Positions 19,177 to 26,412 of a DNA stretch of 37,775 bases are shown here, piece by piece. The stretch lies in the NCBI GenBank assembly GCA_029249225.1, contig JAQWHT010000029.1, positions 1 to 37,775 of the forward strand. Direction: 5' to 3'. The notes below the pieces were generated by a model. That model was not told the DNA's origin and searched no databases. It saw only the letters and a list, made by a program, of their open reading frames with translations. Position numbers and translations under genes: made by a program. Position 1 is the stretch's first letter, and every line of letters starts with the position of its first letter. Source of the DNA: Flavobacteriaceae bacterium (GTDB taxonomy: Bacteria; Bacteroidota; Bacteroidia; Flavobacteriales; Flavobacteriaceae).

Positions 19177-20092
19177 TATATTTATCAGTTCCATTCCAAT
19201 TGCATATCATCCAATCTATCGCCTTCCATTGCCGGAGAACCACCGTTTCCCAATGGAAAAATATGAGCTACTACCCCAACAACTTATATTAGAAGGTACG
19301 TGTAAAAAAGAGGATTTTTTTGAACCTAATTCCGCTCCAATTGAACAAGTGGAGCGTGTTCATGATCACAACTACGTAAGACGACTTTCGAACTTGGAAT
19401 TGACTAAAAGTGAAGTTCGAAAAATTGGATTTCCACTAAGTAAAGCTTTGGTTAAACGAGAGTTTGTCATAGCAGGTGGAACCTTAATGGGTGCTGAAAA
19501 AGCATTTCAATCAGGGATCGCTATGAATATTGCCGGGGGTACACACCACGCTTTTCGTGATCATGGGGAAGCATTTTGTCTTTTAAACGATCAAGCCATT
19601 GCAGCTCAATATCTTTTAGATAAAAACAGAGCAAGGCAAATTTTAATTTTAGACCTAGATGTTCATCAAGGAAATGGGACCGCTGAGATCTTTAAAAATA
19701 ATGATTCCATTTACACCTGCTCTGTTCATGGTGCAAAAAACTATCCGTTTAGGAAAGAGGAAAGCAATCTTGATCTCCCTATGATGGATCACACAAAAGA
19801 TGAAACCTACTTAAAAAAAATTGAAAAACTCCTTCCAAAATTATTTGATATGATACGGCCTGATTTTATTTTTTACCTCTGTGGAGTCGATATTTTAGCT
19901 ACTGATAAATTGGGGCGACTTGATCTAAGCCTAGAAGGGTGTCGCAAAAGAGATCAGCTGGTTTTTGAAAAATGTCACAAAGAAGGAATTCCTGTACAAT
20001 GCAGTATGGGAGGAGGATATTCCAAGGATATCAACATCATTGTAGAGGCTCACGCGAATACCTACAGAGAAGCGGCTAAATTATACTTCTAA
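19112..20092 (+). CDS. Histone deacetylase / acetoin utilisation family amidohydrolase
   Basis: A zinc-dependent deacetylase-fold protein of the HDAC/AcuC/acetylpolyamine amidohydrolase superfamily. Counting from ATG 19112, H145 and H146 lie in AGGTHHAFRDHGEAFC, D183 and H185 (zinc ligands) in LDLDVHQGNGTAEIF, the third ligand D260 in YLCGVDILATDKLG, and GGGYS follows. Substrate is unknown in these bacteria; protein lysine or small acetylated amides are both possible. ATG 19112 overlaps metG by 65 bp and gives an unusual hydrophobic extension. Family members start about four residues before AYHPIY, which corresponds to ATT 19193 (reading PIAYHPIYRLPLPENHRF afterwards). No standard start codon exists there, so the true start is uncertain. 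The gene ends tail-to-tail with the CBS gene, overlapping by 4 nt. Confidence 0.88.
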   Translation: MVILFLLDQKIKLQSRELLLNNIFISSIPIAYHPIYRLPLPENHRFPMEKYELLPQQLILEGTCKKEDFFEPNSAPIEQVERVHDHNYVRRLSNLELTKSEVRKIGFPLSKALVKREFVIAGGTLMGAEKAFQSGIAMNIAGGTHHAFRDHGEAFCLLNDQAIAAQYLLDKNRARQILILDLDVHQGNGTAEIFKNNDSIYTCSVHGAKNYPFRKEESNLDLPMMDHTKDETYLKKIEKLLPKLFDMIRPDFIFYLCGVDILATDKLGRLDLSLEGCRKRDQLVFEKCHKEGIPVQCSMGGGYSKDINIIVEAHANTYREAAKLYF

Positions 20093-20556
20093 GCACGCCA
20101 AGTCTGACTTTTCATTTCAAGTGCTGCAATAACAATGTCTTTCCGACTAACTTGCCCTACAAGTCGCTTATTGTCCATTACAGGATAACGTCTTCTACTG
20201 CTTTTAGAAAACAAAGCGGCTGCATCAAAAACACTAGTATTGGCATCGATCGTATCAACTTTGTCCGTCATAAAATGGGCTACTGACTTGTCTAAGATAG
20301 GGAGATTAAAATAGCGACTATCAGAAATTTCTTTCATACAGTCTGCCTCTGAAATTACCCCTACTAACTGCCCTGATTCGTCCACCACAGGACCTCCAGA
20401 GATCCTATGCTTGATGAATGCTCTCATAACTTCATGAATAGACTGCTCAGGCGAAAAAATGACGAGCTGGCTGGTCATAATATCGGATACTGTTAATTTG
20501 CTGGGAGTTACCCTGACTTTTTTGGCTCTTTCGCCTTGGAAACTTTTTATTGGCAT
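20089..20556 (-). CDS. CBS-domain pair protein
   Basis: This 155-residue protein consists of two CBS motifs forming one Bateman module. CBS1 spans about residues 22-80 (VSDIMTSQLVIFSPEQSI, RISGGPVVDESGQLVGVISEAD). CBS2 spans about 90-150 (VAHFMTDKVDTIDANTSVFDAA, RRYPVMDNKRLVGQVSRKDIV). CBS pairs bind adenine nucleotides such as AMP or ATP and usually regulate a partner. No catalytic domain is attached and no partner is evident. The start ATG at 20556 gives a short basic lead (MPIKSFQGERAKKVRV). It is divergent from the SDR gene and converges on the HDAC gene with a 4-nt overlap. Confidence 0.9.
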   Translation of the reverse strand: MPIKSFQGERAKKVRVTPSKLTVSDIMTSQLVIFSPEQSIHEVMRAFIKHRISGGPVVDESGQLVGVISEADCMKEISDSRYFNLPILDKSVAHFMTDKVDTIDANTSVFDAAALFSKSSRRRYPVMDNKRLVGQVSRKDIVIAALEMKSQTWRA

Positions 20557-20612
20557 AGCTCTAGGTTTTAAGTCTTTTAAATATACATTTTTTAATTTAA
20601 TTTTAAAAATAG

Positions 20613-20640
20613 TCCTTTAATGACTGCTGCTATTAAAGGA
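20613..20640. repeat. Perfect 9-bp inverted repeat between CBS and SDR genes
   Basis: TCCTTTAAT (20613-20621) and ATTAAAGGA (20632-20640) are perfect complements separated by 10 nt. It sits in the divergent intergenic region, ending 5-7 nt before the possible SDR starts ATG 20646 and GTG 20648. It could be an operator for a dimeric regulator or a 5' hairpin; the sequence does not decide. Confidence 0.6.
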
Positions 20641-20647
20641 AATATAT

Positions 20648-21466
20648 GTGTTATATTGTAAAAAAAACTTGTTGAAACGGTTGGGAATTTTAGGTTGCGG
20701 ATGGCTAGGCACAGAACTAGCTCAGAGAATAAACTCCAAGTCATGGAACGTGAAAGTTACTCGAACTTCTGAAAAAGGAATAATTGCGCTTACCGAAAAA
20801 GGATTCAATAGTTTCCAAATAGAGGTGACAGAAAATTCAATTAAAGGTGACTTAAAATTTTTTGAAAATCTCGACCAATTAATTATTTCTATTCCTCCGA
20901 AGAGGAATGAAGCTAAGGATTACAGTAGAAAAATAAATTACCTAATGAACTTTCTAGAATTAAAAAATAAGTGTAGGGTAATTTTTATTAGTAGTACTTC
21001 CGTCTATGGAAAAAAAGAAGGAGTCTTTGATGAAACTAGTGCTCTATCACCCGAAACGGAATCTTCACGAGAGTTAGTAGAAAGTGAAAAACTAATTTTA
21101 GAATCGGACAGGCCTAGTATAATCCTTCGACTTGGAGGTTTGGTAGGAAAGGATAGAAATCCAATTTTTCAATTACACAAAAAAATAATTCCCAATCCTG
21201 ATGGAATCATTAATTTTGTTGATCAAAAAGATGCAGTGGAAGGTATTTATAAGCTATTAACTACTCCAACAGTTGAAGGTGTTTTCAACTTAGTCAGTCC
21301 ACACCATCCCAAAAGGAGAGACTATTATCTCAAAATGGCAAAAAAGTATAAACTTTCAGTCCCAGTATTTTCTGAACAAAATCCAATCTTGATGCGTCAA
21401 ATTGAGGCTGTGAAAATTCAACAAAAAACAGGTTTCAAATACCAGGTTAATAATTTGTTGATATAA
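20648..21466 (+). CDS. NAD(P)-dependent SDR-family epimerase/dehydratase-like protein (YeeZ-type)
   Basis: This extended short-chain dehydrogenase-like protein has up to 272 residues. The dinucleotide-binding motif is LGILGCGWLGTELAQ, of the GxGxxG kind seen in YeeZ-like proteins. It also has IISIPPKR, IFISSTSVYG (SDR active-site strand, S/Y present as SSTSVYG), and the later LRLGGLVGKDRNP and VDQKDAVEGIYKLL. Substrate is unknown; YeeZ-like proteins lack a firmly known reaction. The start is ambiguous: GTG 20648 is used here, in-frame TTG 20669 or 20672 would place the Rossmann fold nearer the N-terminus as usual, and an out-of-frame ATG at 20646 leads to a stop within nine codons. A run of eight A follows, a spot prone to indel errors. 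It is divergent from the CBS gene. Confidence 0.82.
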   Translation: MLYCKKNLLKRLGILGCGWLGTELAQRINSKSWNVKVTRTSEKGIIALTEKGFNSFQIEVTENSIKGDLKFFENLDQLIISIPPKRNEAKDYSRKINYLMNFLELKNKCRVIFISSTSVYGKKEGVFDETSALSPETESSRELVESEKLILESDRPSIILRLGGLVGKDRNPIFQLHKKIIPNPDGIINFVDQKDAVEGIYKLLTTPTVEGVFNLVSPHHPKRRDYYLKMAKKYKLSVPVFSEQNPILMRQIEAVKIQQKTGFKYQVNNLLI

Positions 21467-21523
21467 ATTCTGTCTTATGCAACCAGCAGTTATGCATTTA
21501 GGTATATTGTTATTGAATAATTT

Positions 21524-22009
21524 ATGTCAAAGCAAAATCAATATATCGCAGTTTTAGAAAAAATTCTAACGCGTATGAAAAACTCAAAACTTGGGTATTT
21601 TAAGGCTTCAGACCATGCGATTAGTTCAGAAAAGAAACGCTTTTTAAATCAACAAGGGCTCCTGAGAAATCGTTTCTTCCAAGATATATTAGGTGAGCTT
21701 CAACGCTTGGGAATGACCTCAGATGACTTAGTGGTCAGCAGATTTAATTTTGATCAATTGTTAATATCTACAATTGACACCCTCAAAGCAACTGCTATTG
21801 AGAAGTGTTTACGTGCTGATCAGGACTTGTTAGAAATGTATCTAGAATTGGAACGATTTGAAGATAGAAATTTGAGTTTATCAAAACATACAGTTCATCT
21901 TGAAGACGCAATTGCTCAAAACCAAGAATGGGTGTCTAATCTGGTTGATAAAAAAGTAGATTCTTATTACTCTACTGTTTCAGGAATCTCTTCAGAGATA
22001 AATTCTTGA
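21524..22009 (+). CDS. DUF2383/PA2169-like four-helix-bundle protein (ferritin-like)
   Basis: This 161-residue all-helical cytosolic protein resembles the DUF2383/PA2169 family. It has an N-terminal helix with LEKILTRMKNSKLGYFKASD, a second helix with NRFFQDILGELQRLG, then ISTIDTLKATAIEKCLRAD and LEMYLELER. The pattern of paired helices ending in (A/G)EL-x-RLG is typical of that ferritin-like bundle, whose role is poorly known and often tied to stress. Some acidic metal-ligand positions are not obvious, so metal binding cannot be claimed. Start ATG 21524 is clean. Its 3' end overlaps the convergent lipoprotein gene by 43 bp (21967-22009). Confidence 0.65.
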   Translation: MSKQNQYIAVLEKILTRMKNSKLGYFKASDHAISSEKKRFLNQQGLLRNRFFQDILGELQRLGMTSDDLVVSRFNFDQLLISTIDTLKATAIEKCLRADQDLLEMYLELERFEDRNLSLSKHTVHLEDAIAQNQEWVSNLVDKKVDSYYSTVSGISSEINS

Positions 22010-22506
22010 TTTTCATTTTCAAGTGCGATCATTCTCAGCACAAAACTGTTGTAATGTTTGTACAACAAATCTAAAGCAGGAACAAGAGAGTCTGATTTGT
22101 AATGTCGAGTAAAGTAACGTGCCTTTGTCACCTGCATTTCTAATACTTTTAATCGGCTTTTGATTTGAGGAATTTCGAGTTTTCTTGGTAATGGATCTGA
22201 ACGTAAGTTCTTTATATAACTTGAGAGTGCAATCAAATCAACCTCTATCCCCTCAAAATTTAATTCTTTTAAGCGTTCCATAGATTGGTGTAGCTTTTTA
22301 AACCCTTCCCATTCTACTAACTCAAAGGCGGCTAAAAACTCCTCTGGATAGGCAATTAAATCAAGCTGAGGCGAATTCAGTGAATCTCGTACGATCAGAG
22401 TTGTATCAGACGAGGTAAAACCTTGCTTGTTTTGTTTACTTTCACAAGAGACAAGTAAAATGAATAGAATAAAAATTATAAAGTTTTGTTTGATCAGCTG
22501 CTCCAT
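21967..22506 (-). CDS. Lipoprotein of unknown function at the end of the carotenoid operon
   Basis: A 179-residue predicted lipoprotein. The signal peptide is hydrophobic (FIIFILFILL) with lipobox LVSC and lipidated C21. No Asp follows the Cys (CESK). The mature part is mostly helical and has a conserved-looking core IPQIKSRLKVLEMQVTKARY followed by FTRHY and YKHYNSFVLRMIALE. I recognise it only as a type of small lipoprotein common in Flavobacteriia, without known function. Its ATG at 22506 directly abuts the TAA of cruF (0 nt spacing), so it is co-transcribed with crtA, crtD and cruF. A membrane-linked or outer-membrane role in pigment placement is possible but is pure inference. It converges on the DUF2383-like gene with a 43-bp overlap. 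Confidence 0.8.
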   Translation of the reverse strand: MEQLIKQNFIIFILFILLVSCESKQNKQGFTSSDTTLIVRDSLNSPQLDLIAYPEEFLAAFELVEWEGFKKLHQSMERLKELNFEGIEVDLIALSSYIKNLRSDPLPRKLEIPQIKSRLKVLEMQVTKARYFTRHYKSDSLVPALDLLYKHYNSFVLRMIALENENQEFISEEIPETVE

Positions 22507-23160
22507 TTAGATCCCAATTGAATTGATTTTAATTAAAAGTATGGTAAAGAATAAAAATTGAAGAATGTAGAGATGAAAAGGATAAGCTCCTTCAACTTTA
22601 ATATTCCATTGATGAAATCCCATTTGAAGTGGAAGTGCTACTAAAGACCAACCAACATAGTTATGAAAAGATGCTACCCCTTCAGCAAATGTCCAGAAAT
22701 CTAAAACTGGTGCAATGGGCTCCATAACTAAATCCAAACTCAACATCAATCCCACACCAACTAGGGATTTGATCCAAAAAGAATCTGTGAAAAATTGAGC
22801 AATACTACCGGTGATAAAAACTAAGATGCACCAGTTAACCCCAATAAGCAAAGGAACCTCCATCAGCTGGACCCCTAAAACTGAGCCGTAGGTATACTCT
22901 CCAAATAGAAACCCATACCGAACCCCTACTATTTCAGCTACCATACCAACGATAAAACATCCCATAATCATGAGTAAGGTTTTCTTATCCAATTTTGTGT
23001 TGATCAAAAGCAAAAAGAAACTAAGCATTAAGTTAACAGGCGTAGCTCCAATAAACCAAGAGGCATCACTGTAGATAATGCCCATAATCCCGGATACATG
23101 AAACAACCAAATAAAAAAAATGGATAAATTTTGTTTTGTAAGAAGCGTATTATCATTCAT
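22507..23160 (-). CDS. cruF: Carotenoid hydratase, CruF-like integral membrane protein
   Basis: This 217-residue protein has about six or seven membrane segments and belongs to the carotenoid biosynthesis (DUF422/CruF) family. Family features seen are the motif GVRYGFLFGEYTYGSVLG with a VPLLIGVNWCILVF segment after it, then MSLDLVMEP-like LSLDLVMEPIAPVLDFW, and FHNYVGWSLVALPLQ. CruF adds water across the 1',2' double bond of linear or gamma-type carotenoids, giving 1'-hydroxy ends. The start codon overlaps the TAA of the crtD-like gene (TAATG, 1-nt overlap), so the two are coupled. The flanking CrtA-like and CrtD-like genes support a role in making a hydroxylated acyclic end group, as in myxol or saproxanthin. 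Confidence 0.87.
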   Translation of the reverse strand: MNDNTLLTKQNLSIFFIWLFHVSGIMGIIYSDASWFIGATPVNLMLSFFLLLINTKLDKKTLLMIMGCFIVGMVAEIVGVRYGFLFGEYTYGSVLGVQLMEVPLLIGVNWCILVFITGSIAQFFTDSFWIKSLVGVGLMLSLDLVMEPIAPVLDFWTFAEGVASFHNYVGWSLVALPLQMGFHQWNIKVEGAYPFHLYILQFLFFTILLIKINSIGI

Positions 23161-24629
23161 TAACTCGCTTTCGGAATCAGTTCGTCAACAATTTTAGCAG
23201 AGAGAAGACACAAAGGAATTCCTCCTCCTGGGTGTACGCTCCCACCACAAAAATAAAGGTTTTTTATACGATTGGAAAAATTTGGGTGGCGTAAAAAAGC
23301 TGCCATTGAACTGTTACTTGATGCACCATAAAGAGCCCCGAGATGTGATTGCGTTTTTTCTTGAATTAAAGGAGGAGTGAGTACCTCTTCACACGCAATT
23401 AGGGGTTCGATTGGTGTGCCTAGCTCTTTTGACAGTCTTGAAATTACAACTTCTCTTAGCTTGTTTACCATAATGTCCCAATCTTGTCCGTGGTCTGCAG
23501 GTGTATTTATCATAACAAACCAGTTTTCACAACCTTCAGGTGCGTCACTAGGCACATCTTTAGAGGTTATATTAATATAAATAGTAGGGTCATCACAAAC
23601 CGTTTGATGTTCAAAAATAGCTTTGAACTCCTTTTGATAATCGTCAGAAAAAAAAATGTTATGCAGATCCAATGCATCAAAAGAATTTTCAATTCCCCAA
23701 TAAAATATAATTGCAGAACTAGACCGTTCTTGGCTTAACGTCCTCTTTGGTGGTTTTAGCTGAGGCAATAATCTTTTGTATGTAGGGTAAATATCCATAT
23801 TTGAAACCACTACATTTGCTTTAAAGAATTCTGACTCAGCACATACCCCTTCGACTCCCTTTGATCCGACTTTAATCTCAGTAACTGGGAAATTAAAACG
23901 GAATTTAACACCTAGATTTAAAGCTAGATCATAAAGCGCCTGTGTAATAGATACCATCCCCTTTGTTGGGACAAAAGTTCCATAGTGACCTTCCAAATGC
24001 TGAATTAAAGTCATTATTCCAGATGTTTGAAATGGGTCAGAACCGTTGTAAGTAGCATAGCGATCAAAAAGTTGAATCAAATGTGGGGAGGAAAAGGTAT
24101 CCTGATTTACTTGATGTAAGCTTTTTGGTAGCTCAAGCACATTAAGATTGACAATCGCTTTTAGTGTCGCTGAAGAAAGATATGTTTTCAATTTATGCAG
24201 TGACTTTTCTAAAAAAAGAGTGTGAGTCAAATCGTATTTTTTTTGCGCCTTTTTTAAGTACTTCTCAACCGTCTCTTTTGGCTCATCAAAAACATTTTGT
24301 ATTTCTTGCATAAATAAATCACGATCAGCGTATGCCTTAAATTTTTTTTGGTCAGACCAAAAGTAATGACACGCAACCTTCTTTCTCTTGAAGTCAAAAT
24401 GCTCTTTGGGGTCCACCCCAGCCATTTCAAAAAGTTGGGTTACAAAATGAGGCATGGTAAACAAGGATGGGCCTGCATCAAATCGATACCCATCAACTTT
24501 GAAAGCAGACAACTTCCCCCCCGGATAACTGTTGGCTTCAAAGACTTCTACGCTATATCCTTTAACTACCAGTCGAATACTAGTGGCTAAACCTGCTATA
24601 CCTGCTCCTATTACTACAGCATGATTCAT
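23160..24629 (-). CDS. crtD: CrtD-like carotenoid 3',4'-desaturase (phytoene desaturase family)
   Basis: This 489-residue FAD-dependent desaturase shows the N-terminal dinucleotide fold AVVIGAGIAGLATSIRLV and EANSYPGGKLSAF. The middle of the family is present (RFDAGPSLFTMPHFV), as is the C-terminal signature LYFCGGSVHPGGGIPLC. It is a paralogue of the crtI product at 27197. The GPSLFTMP version and the operon with cruF and the crtA-like gene point to the CrtD branch, which introduces the 3',4' double bond into 1'-hydroxy carotenoids, rather than to phytoene desaturation. The start ATG at 24629 overlaps the crtA-like stop by 4 nt (ATGA). It acts at the inner membrane on lipid-soluble substrate. 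The exact regiochemistry cannot be read from sequence. Confidence 0.85.
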   Translation of the reverse strand: MNHAVVIGAGIAGLATSIRLVVKGYSVEVFEANSYPGGKLSAFKVDGYRFDAGPSLFTMPHFVTQLFEMAGVDPKEHFDFKRKKVACHYFWSDQKKFKAYADRDLFMQEIQNVFDEPKETVEKYLKKAQKKYDLTHTLFLEKSLHKLKTYLSSATLKAIVNLNVLELPKSLHQVNQDTFSSPHLIQLFDRYATYNGSDPFQTSGIMTLIQHLEGHYGTFVPTKGMVSITQALYDLALNLGVKFRFNFPVTEIKVGSKGVEGVCAESEFFKANVVVSNMDIYPTYKRLLPQLKPPKRTLSQERSSSAIIFYWGIENSFDALDLHNIFFSDDYQKEFKAIFEHQTVCDDPTIYINITSKDVPSDAPEGCENWFVMINTPADHGQDWDIMVNKLREVVISRLSKELGTPIEPLIACEEVLTPPLIQEKTQSHLGALYGASSNSSMAAFLRHPNFSNRIKNLYFCGGSVHPGGGIPLCLLSAKIVDELIPKAS

Positions 24630-25318
24630 GTAATTGATTTGTTGATAGTGTCAGAAACTAGATAAAATCTTGAAAAAAGATCCTCTTTATACCATTTTTT
24701 TTCACGTGTTTCTTTAACAATTTTAGCATGTTGCTTTCCTTTATAAGCGAAGGTATTTACCGCTTCAAAACTATCCCAAATACTCACTGTAGCCTGTTGA
24801 ATGAAAGGCCATTCTCCAATTCCTTTGTAATAAGAAACGCCTTGTGCATTATTAATTGCCTTGCTTGCTGCAGGTACTGCCCTCCAGAAAGAATATAGGC
24901 GATTCCATCGTAACGTAGCTCTTGTTATTACAACTGCTTTATAGTTTTTAGCTTCCTGAGCATCATGATCGACTTGCTGGGTTTTAAATGGGTTTGTACC
25001 ACTCCACTTACCATGACTTTTTACTGCTTTTAAAATTAATTCTCTTTGTGTATCTGACTTCTTTCTATATTCCAGAAAAATAGGATGTTCATCAAGGCAT
25101 TTTTGATAATTTAATTTGTCATCCCAAACACCTAAGAATGCATAGGTTGAAAAATCGGGTCTTAAACTGAATCCCTGACCTCCACCTGTTCCAAGGAACT
25201 TATAAAATTGAAGTCCAGTAACAGACTTCATTTGGAATCCTACAATACCCATTTGCTTGAATGCCCAAAATTTATGTTTTCGGAAAGAGAAAAGAGTTAA
25301 GGTTGTAACTGGAGACAT
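24626..25318 (-). CDS. crtA: CrtA-like carotenoid oxygenase (2-hydroxylase / spheroidene monooxygenase family)
   Basis: A 230-residue protein of the spheroidene monooxygenase family. Recognisable blocks are LTLFSFRKHKFWAFKQMG at the N-terminus, LGTGGGQGFSLRPDFSTYAF and VITRATLRWNRLYSFW, followed by FIQQATVSIWDSFEAVNTFA and KKWYKEDLFSRFYL. In Flavobacterium P99-3 a CrtA-related enzyme acts as a carotenoid 2-hydroxylase in myxol formation, and the present operon context is like that pathway. It is the first gene of a four-gene operon with crtD, cruF and the lipoprotein. Its leader contains a long inverted repeat (25392-25451). Cofactor (haem is reported for CrtA) is from family knowledge only. 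Gene symbol is given by similarity. Confidence 0.85.
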   Translation of the reverse strand: MSPVTTLTLFSFRKHKFWAFKQMGIVGFQMKSVTGLQFYKFLGTGGGQGFSLRPDFSTYAFLGVWDDKLNYQKCLDEHPIFLEYRKKSDTQRELILKAVKSHGKWSGTNPFKTQQVDHDAQEAKNYKAVVITRATLRWNRLYSFWRAVPAASKAINNAQGVSYYKGIGEWPFIQQATVSIWDSFEAVNTFAYKGKQHAKIVKETREKKWYKEDLFSRFYLVSDTINKSIT

Positions 25319-25667
25319 CTTAAAATATATGATAATCTTGAGACTCTAATATAGACGAAATTTTGAGGGAAAATCAGAATAAGAAAAAGAAAAACGTCTC
25401 TGCTTTGGATTTTAGAATTTAACTTATGGAAGTAATCTGGCAGAGACGTTTGAAACCAAATTGAATTTAAACTTGTTTAAAGATATATAAAATAAGTTAC
25501 ACAAAATGAGATTTTAAAGAGTTTTTTTTTTAATTAAACCTACTAAATCCCTCTTTATTCATTAAATTATAATTTATCTATTTGTAATTCAACTAGTTAT
25601 AAATATTGGATTAATTATTTATATAGTAAAAAAGTTTGTATTTTGAATTTTCTTAAAACAGCCAATA
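25319..25667. other. Non-coding divergent interval between crtA-like and K+ channel genes
   Basis: This 349-bp A/T-rich gap separates two divergent genes and has no credible ORF. Its only clear structure is the 12-bp inverted repeat at 25392-25451. No good TAnnTTTG promoter element was found for either gene. Confidence 0.6.
25392..25451. repeat. Perfect 12-bp inverted repeat with 36-nt spacer upstream of the carotenoid operon
   Basis: AAACGTCTCTGC (25392-25403) is the exact reverse complement of GCAGAGACGTTT (25440-25451). On the minus strand the right-hand arm runs into a T-rich stretch (TTTTTCTTTTTCTT), so the hairpin could act as an attenuator or terminator in the leader 74 nt before the crtA-like ATG. 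Alternatively it is a dispersed palindrome. Confidence 0.75.
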
Positions 25668-26360
25668 ATGAAAAAAATTAATCGGTTTGATATGTTTATC
25701 TATGTTTTAATCATAGGAAACATAATTGCAATGGTATTAGAGTCCCATGAATTTATTCAAATTGAATTTTCTAAAGCGTTCTATTATTTTGAACTCATTT
25801 CAATTTTAATTTTTTCATTCGAATACATTTACAGGATAGTGACGAGCTATAAAGAAAATCAATGGGTAGGTGTCAAAAACTATGTCTTTAGTTTTTTTGG
25901 ATTCATAGATTTGATTTCTATACTTCCCTTCTATTTAAAACAATTTGTACTCTTAGACGGTCGTTTTTTCAGAATTCTTCGTTTGTTCAGACTCACTAGA
26001 GTCTTTAAGTTAGGGAGAGATAGTGAGTCTTTAAAATTATTTATAAAAGCACTTTCAGCTGTTAGGAATGAACTTAAATTCACATTATTCCTCTCTGTTT
26101 TAACGATACTTTTTTCTGCCTCAGCCATCTACTTTTTAGAAAATAAAGCTCAACCAGAGGTTTTTTCAAGCATTACTTCTTCTATTTGGTGGGCAACTGT
26201 TTCACTCGCAACTGTAGGTTACGGAGACGTGGTTCCAGTAACTGTGTGGGGTAAAATTTTTGCCTCAATAATTTCATTAGTAGGTATAGGAATAGTTGCA
26301 ATTCCAACAGGGATTATCAGCGCTTCATTTGTTGAAGAAATCCACAATTCTAAAAAGTAA
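25668..26360 (+). CDS. Voltage-gated-type potassium channel
   Basis: A 230-residue six-helix ion channel. The selectivity filter TVGYGD is at 182-187 in ATVSLATVGYGDVVP, marking K+ selectivity. The S4 voltage-sensor-like segment RFFRILRLFRLTRVFKLGR (99-117) has arginines or lysines spaced about every third residue. Other helices are about residues 10-25, 38-58, 72-92, 138-156 and 198-220, the last being the pore-lining helix with GIGIVAIPTGII. It is an inner-membrane tetramer by family. No cytoplasmic TrkA-N/RCK or cyclic-nucleotide domain is attached. Start ATG 25668 is clean. It is divergent from the carotenoid operon and followed 52 bp later by the ThuA-domain gene. Confidence 0.93.
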   Translation: MKKINRFDMFIYVLIIGNIIAMVLESHEFIQIEFSKAFYYFELISILIFSFEYIYRIVTSYKENQWVGVKNYVFSFFGFIDLISILPFYLKQFVLLDGRFFRILRLFRLTRVFKLGRDSESLKLFIKALSAVRNELKFTLFLSVLTILFSASAIYFLENKAQPEVFSSITSSIWWATVSLATVGYGDVVPVTVWGKIFASIISLVGIGIVAIPTGIISASFVEEIHNSKK

Positions 26361-26412
26361 TCCACTTTACTTTTTTTAACTAAATTGCTTCTTGGTAGTA
26401 AAAAATTCATCC

